DNA of 64,000 nt from Olleya marilimosa CAM030 (GTDB taxonomy: Bacteria; Bacteroidota; Bacteroidia; Flavobacteriales; Flavobacteriaceae). The notes under the pieces are model-generated. The model saw nothing but the letters and a program-made list of their open reading frames with translations. It was not told the origin of the DNA and did no database searches. The position numbers and the translations under genes were made by a program. Positions 26,326 to 34,131 of this stretch are shown one piece after another; positions within the stretch are counted from its first letter, which is position 1, and each line of letters begins with the position of its first letter. The stretch is taken from NCBI RefSeq assembly GCF_000518485.1, contig NZ_JADR01000006.1:124001-188000 (forward strand). The letters run 5' to 3'.

Positions 26326-27741
26326 ATGAAGATAGAGCAAATTTATACAGGTTGCTTAGCACACGCAGCCTATTATATAGAAAGTAATGGAGAGGCAGCA
26401 ATTATTGATCCTTTAAGAGAAGTACAGCCTTATATAAAAAGAGCACAAAAAGATAATGCTAAAATTAAATACATTTTTGAAACGCATTTTCATGCAGATT
26501 TTGTGTCTGGTCACTTAGATTTAAAAGAAAAAACAGGTGCTCAAATCGTATTTGGACCTACAGCAAAACCATCCTATGAAGCTATCATAGCCACAGATGG
26601 TCAGGTGTTTGAAGTTGGAGACTACAAGATAAAAGCTATCCATACTCCAGGACATACTATGGAAAGCACAACGTATCTTGTAATTGACCAAAACGGTAAA
26701 GAACATGGTATAGTTACAGGAGATACGCTATTTATTGGAGATGTTGGTCGTCCTGATTTAGCCCAAAAAATAGCTTCAGATTTAACTCAAGAAAAATTAG
26801 CTGGTTATTTATTCGATTCACTTCGTAACAAAATAATGCCATTAAGTGACGACTTAATAGTATACCCTAATCATGGTGCAGGTTCAGCTTGTGGTAAAAA
26901 CATGAGTAAAGAAACTACAGATACATTAGGGAATCAGAAAAAAGTAAATTACGCTTTGCGTGCAGACATGACCAAAGACGAATTTATAACCGAATTGTTA
27001 GATGGCTTATCAGATCCACCAGCATACTTTCCTCAAAACGTTATGATGAATATTAAAGGTTATGAAAGCTTTGATAAAGTTATGACTAAATCTCAAAAAC
27101 CATTATCTCCAAAAGCTTTTGAAGCTGCTGCTAATGATACCGAAGCTATAGTATTAGACGTGCGTCATCAAACTGAGTTTGTTAAAGGTCACATTCCACG
27201 TTCAATATTTATTGGTATAGATGGTGGATTTGCACCTTGGGTTGGTGCATTAATTGCAGATGTTAGTCAACCAATTTTATTGGTCATTCCAGAAGGAAGA
27301 GAAGAAGAGGTAATCACACGTTTATCTCGTGTTGGATTTGATAACGTTATTGGTTATTTAGAAGGTAGTTTCCAAGCATGGAAAGACGCAGGAATGGATT
27401 ACGACACGTTAACATCAATTTCTGCAGAAGAGTTTGAAAAACGATACGAAGATAACAAAGATGTTATTTTTGATGTTAGAAAGGATGGCGAGTTTACAGC
27501 CGAACATATCGATGGTGCAAAACACACTGCTTTAGATAATATTAATAGTCATTTAAGTGAGTTTCCGGAGGATAAGCCATTTTATGTGCATTGTGCTGGT
27601 GGATACAGATCTGTAATTGCTGCTTCTATATTAAAAAGTAGAGGAATTCATAATTTAATAGATGTAGCAGGTGGTTATGGTGCAATTAAAAAAACAACAA
27701 TACCAAGAACAGACTATGTTTGTCCGACCACATTAAAATAG
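26326..27741 (+). CDS. Persulfide dioxygenase-like MBL protein with two rhodanese domains
   Basis: A 471-residue cytoplasmic protein. Residues 1-240 form an ETHE1-type metallo-beta-lactamase domain with E-T-H-F-H-A-D-F and the later G-D-T-L-F-I-G-D-V-G-R-P-D-L motif of persulfide dioxygenases. Rhodanese domain 1 (about 260-350) has no catalytic cysteine. Rhodanese domain 2 (about 365-465) keeps the active Cys423 in H-C-A-G-G-Y-R-S. Such fusions oxidise persulfide to sulfite and can move sulfur to thiosulfate, as in CstB-type enzymes. The ATG at 26326 is preferred over a TTG 6 bp upstream. A strong terminator follows. Confidence 0.9.
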   Translation: MKIEQIYTGCLAHAAYYIESNGEAAIIDPLREVQPYIKRAQKDNAKIKYIFETHFHADFVSGHLDLKEKTGAQIVFGPTAKPSYEAIIATDGQVFEVGDYKIKAIHTPGHTMESTTYLVIDQNGKEHGIVTGDTLFIGDVGRPDLAQKIASDLTQEKLAGYLFDSLRNKIMPLSDDLIVYPNHGAGSACGKNMSKETTDTLGNQKKVNYALRADMTKDEFITELLDGLSDPPAYFPQNVMMNIKGYESFDKVMTKSQKPLSPKAFEAAANDTEAIVLDVRHQTEFVKGHIPRSIFIGIDGGFAPWVGALIADVSQPILLVIPEGREEEVITRLSRVGFDNVIGYLEGSFQAWKDAGMDYDTLTSISAEEFEKRYEDNKDVIFDVRKDGEFTAEHIDGAKHTALDNINSHLSEFPEDKPFYVHCAGGYRSVIAASILKSRGIHNLIDVAGGYGAIKKTTIPRTDYVCPTTLK

Positions 27742-27761
27742 TTTTTTAATCTTATAATTAT

Positions 27762-27801
27762 AAAAGCGCACATAGTAAAACAGTCTATGTGCGCTTTTTT
27801 T
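27762..27801 (+). terminator. Intrinsic terminator after MBL-rhodanese gene 1
   Basis: A 14-bp stem (AAAAGCGCACATAG / CTATGTGCGCTTTT) with a 9-nt loop and a T run. The next box B begins 2 bp later. Confidence 0.92.
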
Positions 27802-27802
27802 A

Positions 27803-27847
27803 TGTAACAAAGGTTACTATGTAAAGCCTTAAATAACCGTAACTTTA
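27803..27847 (+). promoter_or_regulatory. Box B plus -7 element for HMA-cytochrome-thioredoxin operon
   Basis: TGTAACAAAGGTTACT at 27803-27818 (centre 27810.5) and -7 element TAACTTTA at 27840-27847; spacing 36.5 bp. Confidence 0.85.
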
Positions 27848-27904
27848 TAGCATAACAAGTTATAGTTGTTTTAACCTAAAATGGCTAACTAAAAATTAAT
27901 TAAA

Positions 27905-28174
27905 ATGAACACTTCAATAGTAGTACAAAACTTAAAATGTGGTGGTTGTGCAAACACTATCACAACTAAATTAGCCCAAATAGAAAATATCACAGATATT
28001 AATATAGACGTCGATAATAGCATAGTTGCATTTAGTCATAACAATGACGCTGATGCTAAAATGGTAAAAGACAAACTTAAAACGTTAGGTTATCCAGCAA
28101 TAGACGATGATAATAACTTAGTTTCTAAAGCTAAATCCTTTGTTAGTTGTGCAACTGGTAAGCTATCTAAATAA
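27905..28174 (+). CDS. Small HMA-domain protein
   Basis: An 89-residue cytoplasmic protein with a heavy-metal-associated fold and the site C12-G-G-C15, in place of the usual M-x-C-x2-C. A C-terminal tail adds another cysteine (S-C-A-T-G). It could carry copper or, given the sulfur context, handle thiols; neither is proven. It is first of a four-gene operon with a c-type cytochrome, thioredoxin and methyltransferase. Confidence 0.8.
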   Translation: MNTSIVVQNLKCGGCANTITTKLAQIENITDINIDVDNSIVAFSHNNDADAKMVKDKLKTLGYPAIDDDNNLVSKAKSFVSCATGKLSK

Positions 28175-28183
28175 ATTATAGTT

Positions 28184-29182
28184 ATGAAAAAGGTTTACTT
28201 ACTTATAGTATTATCGTTGGTTTTGGTTAGCTGCAACAATTCTAAAAACAAAAAGCTATCTGCTTTTGACACTCAAATGAAAGCGAATAAGCATCCTGGA
28301 AAAAAGCTAATGGAAACTAACTGTTACACATGTCATAGTCCATCAGCTAGTCAAGCTGATAGGATTGGACCACCAATGATTGCTATTAAAAAGCATTACA
28401 TTGATGACAATACAACAAAAGAAGAGTTTATAGCAGATATACAATCATGGATTAAAAATCCCAATGCACAAGATGCTAAAATGCATGGAGCAGTAAAACG
28501 TTTTGGTGTTATGCCAAAGCAAGCATTTCCAGAAGAGACAATTGCTAAAATAGCAGATTATATGTTTGATTATGATATTGATCAACCAGAATGGTTTGAA
28601 AAGCATTTTAATGAAGAAAAAGGTAACCATAAAGGACAAGGAAAAGGACAAGGAAATGGTATGCACAAACAACAGGCTGAAACAAATTTTGAAGATTTAC
28701 CATACGCAGAACGTGGATTAAAATATGCCTTATCAACAAAAGCAGTTTTGGGTAAAAATTTAATGGGAACTATCCAGAAAAAAGGGACGTTAGAAGCTTT
28801 GGCGTTTTGTAATGAAAAGGCTTACCCTTTAACAGATAGCATGTCTGTAATACATAATGCATCCATAAAAAGAGTTTCCGACAAACCAAGAAATCAAAAT
28901 AATTTAGCAAATAATAAAGAATTGACGTATATTAATTCTTTTAAAAACGACATCAAAAATAATATAGAACCAAAACCAATAGTTGATCTATTAGACGATA
29001 AAGTACATGTGTATTACCCAATTACAACAAATACAATGTGCTTGCAATGTCATGGTAAACCAAATCAAGATATTAATAGACCAACCTTAAATAGTCTTGC
29101 TAATTTATACCCTAAGGATAAGGCAATAGGTTACTCTATAAATCAGGTTAGAGGTATTTGGAATATTAGTTTTGATAAATAA
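28184..29182 (+). CDS. Cytochrome c plus DUF3365-type dihaem lipoprotein
   Basis: A 332-residue exported protein with a lipoprotein signal ending at Cys17 (LVSC). An N-terminal cytochrome c domain has C47-Y-T-C50-H51. A glycine/lysine-rich linker lies near 145-165. The C-terminal half is a DUF3365 (Tll0287-like) haem-PAS domain with C286-L-Q-C289-H290. This fusion suggests a redox carrier or haem sensor in the periplasm. Its place in a box B operon beside sulfide oxidation genes is notable, but the electron partner is unknown. Confidence 0.8.
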   Translation: MKKVYLLIVLSLVLVSCNNSKNKKLSAFDTQMKANKHPGKKLMETNCYTCHSPSASQADRIGPPMIAIKKHYIDDNTTKEEFIADIQSWIKNPNAQDAKMHGAVKRFGVMPKQAFPEETIAKIADYMFDYDIDQPEWFEKHFNEEKGNHKGQGKGQGNGMHKQQAETNFEDLPYAERGLKYALSTKAVLGKNLMGTIQKKGTLEALAFCNEKAYPLTDSMSVIHNASIKRVSDKPRNQNNLANNKELTYINSFKNDIKNNIEPKPIVDLLDDKVHVYYPITTNTMCLQCHGKPNQDINRPTLNSLANLYPKDKAIGYSINQVRGIWNISFDK

Positions 29183-29195
29183 ATAATGTCAAAAA

Positions 29196-29492
29196 ATGAG
29201 TAAATTTTCAGAAATAATTAATCAAGACCAACCTGTATTAGTAGATTTTTTTGCAGAGTGGTGTGGACCTTGTAAAACTATGAGTCCGATTTTAAAGGAT
29301 GTAAAAGACAACTTAAAAGACCGTGTGTCTATTATAAAAATTGATGTAGATAAAAATCAAGAATTAGCATCTAAATATCAAGTTAGAGGTGTGCCAACGT
29401 TATTGTTATTCAAAAACGGAAAACAAGTTTGGAGACAATCAGGTGTACTACAAAAAAACGAATTAATTGATGTTATTACTGCAACATACTAA
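29196..29492 (+). CDS. trxA: Thioredoxin
   Basis: A 98-residue thioredoxin fold with the active site W-C23-G-P-C26 and the cis-proline segment R-G-V-P-T-L. There is no signal peptide, so it is cytoplasmic. Thioredoxin reduces protein persulfides and disulfides, which fits this operon. Its stop overlaps the next start by 1 bp. Other thioredoxins surely exist elsewhere in the genome, so this is probably a specialised copy. Confidence 0.88.
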   Translation: MSKFSEIINQDQPVLVDFFAEWCGPCKTMSPILKDVKDNLKDRVSIIKIDVDKNQELASKYQVRGVPTLLLFKNGKQVWRQSGVLQKNELIDVITATY

Positions 29493-30073
29493 TGGATTTA
29501 AGTGCGGATTTTTGGGATAATAGATATCAAACCAATGATATTGGTTGGGATTTAGGTACTATTTCTCCGCCATTAAAAGCCTATTTTGATCAGTTAACCA
29601 ATTTGGATTTAAAAATTTTAATTCCTGGTGGTGGTAATAGTTATGAGGCAGAATATCTTTTTAATAAAGGGTTTAAAAACGTATATGTTGTTGATTTATC
29701 TCAAACAGCTTTAGATAACTTAATAGCTAGAGTACCTGATTTTCCATCATCAAATTTAATTTTAAATAATTTTTTTGATTTAAATATGACGTTTGATCTA
29801 ATTATAGAGCAAACTTTTTTTTGTGCAATTAATCCTAGCCTAAGAGCCGATTATGCTAAAAAAGCTTCAGACATTTTAAATGTAAATGGTAAAGTTGCAG
29901 GCTTATTATTTGATGCGACTTTAAATACAACTCATCCACCTTTTGGAGGTAGTAAAAAAGAGTATTTAGGCTATTTTAACCCTTATTTTGATATAAAGAT
30001 AATGGATGCCTCTTATAACTCCATAAAGCCAAGAGCGGGAAAAGAATTGTTTTTTGTTATTCAGAAAAAATAA
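29492..30073 (+). CDS. TPMT-family SAM-dependent methyltransferase
   Basis: A 193-residue methyltransferase with the F-W-D-x-R-Y entry motif, the G-G-G-N-S SAM loop (I-P-G-G-G-N-S-Y-E) and the V-V-D-L-S acidic strand end, as in thiopurine or thiol methyltransferases. Some family members methylate hydrogen sulfide or thiols, so sulfide methylation is a reasonable inference here. It overlaps the thioredoxin stop by 1 bp (TAATG). Confidence 0.85.
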   Translation: MDLSADFWDNRYQTNDIGWDLGTISPPLKAYFDQLTNLDLKILIPGGGNSYEAEYLFNKGFKNVYVVDLSQTALDNLIARVPDFPSSNLILNNFFDLNMTFDLIIEQTFFCAINPSLRADYAKKASDILNVNGKVAGLLFDATLNTTHPPFGGSKKEYLGYFNPYFDIKIMDASYNSIKPRAGKELFFVIQKK

Positions 30074-30097
30074 AGGTCTAAAAAAGGTGTCGCAAAA

Positions 30098-30141
30098 CTG
30101 ATATATGTCATATTAATTATGAAAGTACAGTAGTAATTTTA
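30098..30141 (+). promoter_or_regulatory. Box A plus -7 element for a small membrane protein
   Basis: CTGATATATGTCAT at 30098-30111 (centre 30104.5) and -7 element TAATTTTA at 30134-30141; spacing 36.5 bp. The expected start near 30147 gives a leader of about 25 nt. Confidence 0.78.
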
Positions 30142-30171
30142 CAGTATTAAATAACGATACAATTTTACACT

Positions 30172-30321
30172 ATGATACCTCAAAACATTGCATTATATAA
30201 TTGGAACAACGGAGTAATTATGATTGCTATATTCGCAATTGTTTGCTTAGGACTTATAGGTTTATTAGTAAGCTCAATGACAAGTAGTGATAGAGATAAA
30301 GAAGAGCCTAAAGAAAGATAA
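30172..30321 (+). CDS. 49-residue single-helix membrane protein
   Basis: ATG at 30172 opens a 49-codon frame ending TAA at 30319-30321. It encodes a short polar N-terminus (M-I-P-Q-N-I), one membrane helix (about 15-35) and a charged tail rich in D, K, E and R. It has its own box A promoter upstream and a perfect terminator downstream, so it is a free-standing gene. The layout recalls small oxidase or stress subunits, but no family is recognised. Confidence 0.75.
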   Translation: MIPQNIALYNWNNGVIMIAIFAIVCLGLIGLLVSSMTSSDRDKEEPKER

Positions 30322-30347
30322 TTTAAAACAGTACACATAAAATTAAT

Positions 30348-30373
30348 AAAGCGCATATTATGCGCTTTTTTTT
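30348..30373 (+). terminator. Intrinsic terminator after the small membrane protein
   Basis: Stem AAAGCGCAT / ATGCGCTTT with a 3-nt loop and a run of T. Confidence 0.9.
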
Positions 30374-30439
30374 ATGCAAAAAGTTTTTGTTACAGCGATT
30401 GTTAACACTTATAACAGGATAGGGAATAGGTATCGTTTA

Positions 30440-30484
30440 AGTCACAAATGTTACATGTAGCCACAGCCTTGTAAAGTAATTTTA
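30440..30484 (+). promoter_or_regulatory. Box B plus -7 element for peroxiredoxin
   Basis: AGTCACAAATGTTACA at 30440-30455 (centre 30447.5), left half one mismatch in the core, and -7 element TAATTTTA at 30477-30484; spacing 36.5 bp. Confidence 0.7.
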
Positions 30485-30514
30485 TACTATAAATAATTTA
30501 AAATATTATATAAT

Positions 30515-31237
30515 ATGAATACACTAGAAACAACACCACAAGACACATTTGCAATGCCAAGAATTGGTGATAAAGCACCAGAATTTAAAGCTGTAACAAC
30601 ACAAGGAGATATCAATTACCCTTCAGATTATAAAGGGAAATGGTCAATATTATTCAGTCATCCTGCAGATTTTACGCCTGTTTGTACGTCTGAGTTTATG
30701 ACATTCGCGCATTTAGAAGAAAAGTTTGAAAAAGCTAACTGTAGCCTTATCGGTTTGTCAATTGATGGTTTATATAGTCATATTGCATGGTTAAGAACTA
30801 TTAAAGACAAAATTGAATTTAACGGAATGAAAAACATTGAAGTTAAATTTCCTTTAATCGAAGACATATCCATGGAAGTAGCCAAAAAATATGGTATGAT
30901 TCAACCAGGAGAAAGTAAAACGCAAGCGGTTAGAGCGGTCTTTTTTGTAGATCCAAACGAAACCGTTAGAGCTATTATTTACTATCCTTTAAGTTTAGGA
31001 CGTAATTTTGATGAGTTATATAGAGCCTTAATTGCAATGCAAACTTCAGACAAATTTAATGTAGCTACTCCAGCAGATTGGAATCCTGGTGACGATGTAA
31101 TTGTTTCTCCTGCTGGATCTTGTGGTGTTGCAGAAGAGCGTATGACCTCTACTGAAGATTTAGACTGTAAAGATTGGTTTTTCTGTACTAAAAAATTAGA
31201 TAAGGATTTAGTATTGGATTCAATCTTAAAAAAGTAA
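30515..31237 (+). CDS. 1-Cys/Prx6-type peroxiredoxin
   Basis: A 240-residue cytoplasmic peroxidase with the peroxidatic Cys57 in D-F-T-P-V-C-T. The long C-terminal domain marks the Prx6 subfamily. Three extra cysteines near the C-terminus (G-S-C-G, L-D-C-K, F-F-C-T) could resolve the oxidised form. It reduces peroxides and possibly persulfides. A terminator follows, so it is mainly a single gene, although readthrough to the next MBL gene is likely. Confidence 0.9.
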   Translation: MNTLETTPQDTFAMPRIGDKAPEFKAVTTQGDINYPSDYKGKWSILFSHPADFTPVCTSEFMTFAHLEEKFEKANCSLIGLSIDGLYSHIAWLRTIKDKIEFNGMKNIEVKFPLIEDISMEVAKKYGMIQPGESKTQAVRAVFFVDPNETVRAIIYYPLSLGRNFDELYRALIAMQTSDKFNVATPADWNPGDDVIVSPAGSCGVAEERMTSTEDLDCKDWFFCTKKLDKDLVLDSILKK

Positions 31238-31249
31238 GCTAATACATTT

Positions 31250-31279
31250 AAAAAGAGCCTTTTATTAAGGCTCTTTTTT
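31250..31279 (+). terminator. Intrinsic terminator after peroxiredoxin
   Basis: Stem AAAAAGAGCC / GGCTCTTTTT around a 9-nt loop with a T run. The next gene has no box of its own, so leaky termination is probable. Confidence 0.88.
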
Positions 31280-31306
31280 GTATTTTAATATCTAAATAAA
31301 AATATC

Positions 31307-32653
31307 ATGATTATTAAACAATTTCAAGATAAGCCATTAGCGCATTATTCTTATGCAATAATTAGTGATGGTAAAATGGCGCTTGTAGATCCATCAAGAG
31401 ATGTAAAACTGTATTACGATTTAGCAGAAAAACATAATGCTAAAATTATTGCTGTTTTTGAAACGCATCCACATGCCGATTTTGTGAGTAGTCATTTGCA
31501 AATTCATAAGGAAACTGGAGCAAAAATTTATGTAAGTAAATTGGTTGGCGCTAATTATCCGCATCAAACATTTGATGATGGAGATACTCTTAATTTAGGA
31601 GCGGTTACTTTTTCGGCTATTAATTCGCCAGGTCACTCGCCAGATAGTATTACAATTATTGCTAATGATGCAGATAATAATTATGCGATGTTTTCTGGAG
31701 ACACCTTATTTATTGGTGATGTTGGAAGACCAGATTTGCGTGAAAAAGCAGGTAACATGAAAGCTAAAAGAGAGGAGTTAGCTAAAAGTATGTATCATAC
31801 TATGCGTCATAAATTTAATCATTTACCAGACACAACAACTGTTTATCCAGCGCATGGTGCAGGATCGTTATGTGGTAAAAACATGAGTACAGATGCATCA
31901 AGCACTTTAGGAAGAGAACGTACTGAAAATTGGGCATTTAAAGATTTAACTGAAGATCAATTTGTAAAGCATATTTTAAATGATCAGCCTTTTATACCTT
32001 CCTATTTTGGATTTAATGTTGATATAAATAAAACAGGTGCAGATAATTTTGAATCTACATTTTGTGGCATACCTTTTTCATTTGGGATAACCAATTTTAT
32101 TAATGATGACAGTCTGATTATTGATTTTAGAAGCGCATCACAATTTAAAGAGAATCACCTAAAAGGAAGTGTTAATATTATTGCAGAAACGGAAGATGAT
32201 AAAGTAGAAACTTGGTTAGGTTCTATCGTTGCTCCTAATGAAGCGTTTCATTTAGTAATTAACTCAATTAACGACAGAAAAACAATGCTTAGTCGTATTG
32301 CTAAAATAGGTTATGAAAAGCAAATCAAATCGATTATTACGTTAGGTGCCAATACCTTTGAAACATTTAAAGTATTAGATATTGAAGATTTTAAAAAACA
32401 CCCAAATCAATATACTATTATTGATATCCGTAATGCAAGCGAGGTAGCAGAAGGTAAGATTTTTGAAACTGCGATTTCAATTCCTTTACATCAGTTAAGA
32501 GCTTCTCAAAGTCAAATTCCTACGGATAAACCTATTGTGGTGCATTGCGCAGGAGGTTACAGAAGTGCAGCAGGAAGTAGTATTATTTCAAATATAATTA
32601 AAAGAGTTCCTGTGTATGATCTTAGCGATGATGTTAAAACAATTATAGCTTAA
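31307..32653 (+). CDS. Persulfide dioxygenase-like MBL protein with two rhodanese domains, second copy
   Basis: A 448-residue paralogue of the 26326-27741 protein with the same three-domain plan. The metal motif is E-T-H-P-H-A-D-F and the G-D-T-L-F-I-G-D-V-G-R-P-D-L motif is kept. Rhodanese domain 1 (about 255-340) is degenerate and lacks the cysteine. Domain 2 keeps Cys414 in H-C-A-G-G-Y-R-S. It lies after peroxiredoxin and before cydA. Two paralogues in one island suggest different sulfur acceptors or affinities (inference). Confidence 0.88.
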   Translation: MIIKQFQDKPLAHYSYAIISDGKMALVDPSRDVKLYYDLAEKHNAKIIAVFETHPHADFVSSHLQIHKETGAKIYVSKLVGANYPHQTFDDGDTLNLGAVTFSAINSPGHSPDSITIIANDADNNYAMFSGDTLFIGDVGRPDLREKAGNMKAKREELAKSMYHTMRHKFNHLPDTTTVYPAHGAGSLCGKNMSTDASSTLGRERTENWAFKDLTEDQFVKHILNDQPFIPSYFGFNVDINKTGADNFESTFCGIPFSFGITNFINDDSLIIDFRSASQFKENHLKGSVNIIAETEDDKVETWLGSIVAPNEAFHLVINSINDRKTMLSRIAKIGYEKQIKSIITLGANTFETFKVLDIEDFKKHPNQYTIIDIRNASEVAEGKIFETAISIPLHQLRASQSQIPTDKPIVVHCAGGYRSAAGSSIISNIIKRVPVYDLSDDVKTIIA

Positions 32654-32678
32654 AAATATAAAATGAATATTAATTTTT

Positions 32679-32704
32679 AAAAGCCTCTTTTTGAGGTTTT
32701 TTTT
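32679..32704 (+). terminator. Intrinsic terminator before cydA
   Basis: Short stem CCTC / GAGG flanked by A and T runs (AAAAG before, eight T after). The T run touches the first base of the next box B. Confidence 0.7.
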
Positions 32705-32748
32705 GTAATAAAAGTTACAAAGCGTTTAAGCGTTGCGTCGTATTTTTG
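32704..32748 (+). promoter_or_regulatory. Box B plus -7 element for cydAB
   Basis: TGTAATAAAAGTTACA at 32704-32719 (centre 32711.5) and perfect -7 element TATTTTTG at 32741-32748; spacing 36.5 bp. Confidence 0.82.
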
Positions 32749-32766
32749 TATTAAAATAAACAAGCT

Positions 32767-34122
32767 ATGGATACCGAAATTTTAGCCAGAATTCAATTTG
32801 CCTTCACTATTGCCTTTCATTATATCTATCCACCTTTAAGTATTGGTATAGGTCTAATAATGGTTATTATGGAAGGGTTATATCTTAAAACAGGAAATAA
32901 ATATTATGAAGTACTAACACGTTTTTGGTTAAAAATATTTGCCATAACTTTTGGTATTGGTGTAGCTACTGGTATTATTATGGAGTTTGAGTTTGGTACC
33001 AATTGGGCAGTATATTCAAGATATGTTGGTGATATTTTTGGTAGTGCTTTAGCAGCAGAAGGCTTATTTGCATTTGGATTAGAAAGTGCTTTTTTAGGAG
33101 TATTAATTTTTGGATGGAATCGTGTGTCACCTAAAGTACATTTTATCTCTACAATTGGTGTTTTTCTTGGTTCTATGTTTTCGGCAGTTTGGATTGTTGT
33201 GGCTAATAGTTGGCAACAAACTCCTGCTGGGTATCATATTGTAGGAGAGGGATTTAATGCTAGAGCAGAAGTGACAGATTTTTGGGCAATGGTTTTTAAT
33301 CCATCTAGTGTAGATAGAATAATTCATGTTTGGCAAGGTGCCTTTTTGGCTGGTGCCTTTTTAGTATTAAGTGTGCATGCTTATTATCTACTTAAAGGTC
33401 GATATGTTGAAATTTCAAAAAAAGCATTTAAAATTGCATTAGGATTAGCAACTATTGTATCATTAACTCAGTTACTTTCAGGACATAGTTCGGCAGATGG
33501 TGTAGCTGTAAATCAGCCTGCAAAATTAGCAGCTATGGAAGGACATTATGACAAATCTGCACCTGCTGATTTATACTTGTTTGGTTGGGTTAATGATAAA
33601 ACTCAAGAGGTTACAGGTATTGGTATACCAGGAGGATTATCGTTTTTAGTGCATCAAGATTTTGAAGCGCCTATCACAGGATTAAACGCTTTTCCAGAAG
33701 CGGATAGACCAGGTCAAGTTAATGCAGTATTTCAATTTTATCATATTATGATTTCTATTGGTATGTTTTTAATTGGATTAACATTGTATGCTTCGTTTTT
33801 ATGGTGGAAAGGAACTTTATTTAAAAAACGATGGTTGTTAAAAATCTTTGCATTTTCAGTCTTACTGCCACAAATAGCAAATCAAGTCGGATGGTTTGCT
33901 GCAGAGATGGGACGTCAACCATGGATTGTGTATGGACATTTAAGAACAAACGAAGGATTTTCGCAAGAAGTGTCTTCTAATCAAATTTTATTCTCTTTAA
34001 TTTTATTTTTAGTAGTCTATACTATATTGTTTTTATTATTCCTTTATTCTGTAAATAAAAAGATAAAGCATGGTCCTTATGATGAAGCTAAAAACCCAGA
34101 TGAATTTTTAAAATACGTTTAA
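32767..34122 (+). CDS. cydA: Cytochrome bd quinol oxidase subunit I
   Basis: Membrane subunit of 451 residues that carries haems b558, b595 and d. The haem ligand His lies in the first helix (F-A-F-T-I-A-F-H). The conserved G-R-Q-P-W motif is present, and the region after helix 6 is short, as in the short Q-loop type. Cytochrome bd reduces oxygen with quinol and, unlike haem-copper oxidases, resists sulfide. Its box B control, shared with sulfide genes, makes sense on that basis. Confidence 0.95.
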   Translation: MDTEILARIQFAFTIAFHYIYPPLSIGIGLIMVIMEGLYLKTGNKYYEVLTRFWLKIFAITFGIGVATGIIMEFEFGTNWAVYSRYVGDIFGSALAAEGLFAFGLESAFLGVLIFGWNRVSPKVHFISTIGVFLGSMFSAVWIVVANSWQQTPAGYHIVGEGFNARAEVTDFWAMVFNPSSVDRIIHVWQGAFLAGAFLVLSVHAYYLLKGRYVEISKKAFKIALGLATIVSLTQLLSGHSSADGVAVNQPAKLAAMEGHYDKSAPADLYLFGWVNDKTQEVTGIGIPGGLSFLVHQDFEAPITGLNAFPEADRPGQVNAVFQFYHIMISIGMFLIGLTLYASFLWWKGTLFKKRWLLKIFAFSVLLPQIANQVGWFAAEMGRQPWIVYGHLRTNEGFSQEVSSNQILFSLILFLVVYTILFLLFLYSVNKKIKHGPYDEAKNPDEFLKYV

Positions 34123-34131
34123 TACAAAATT

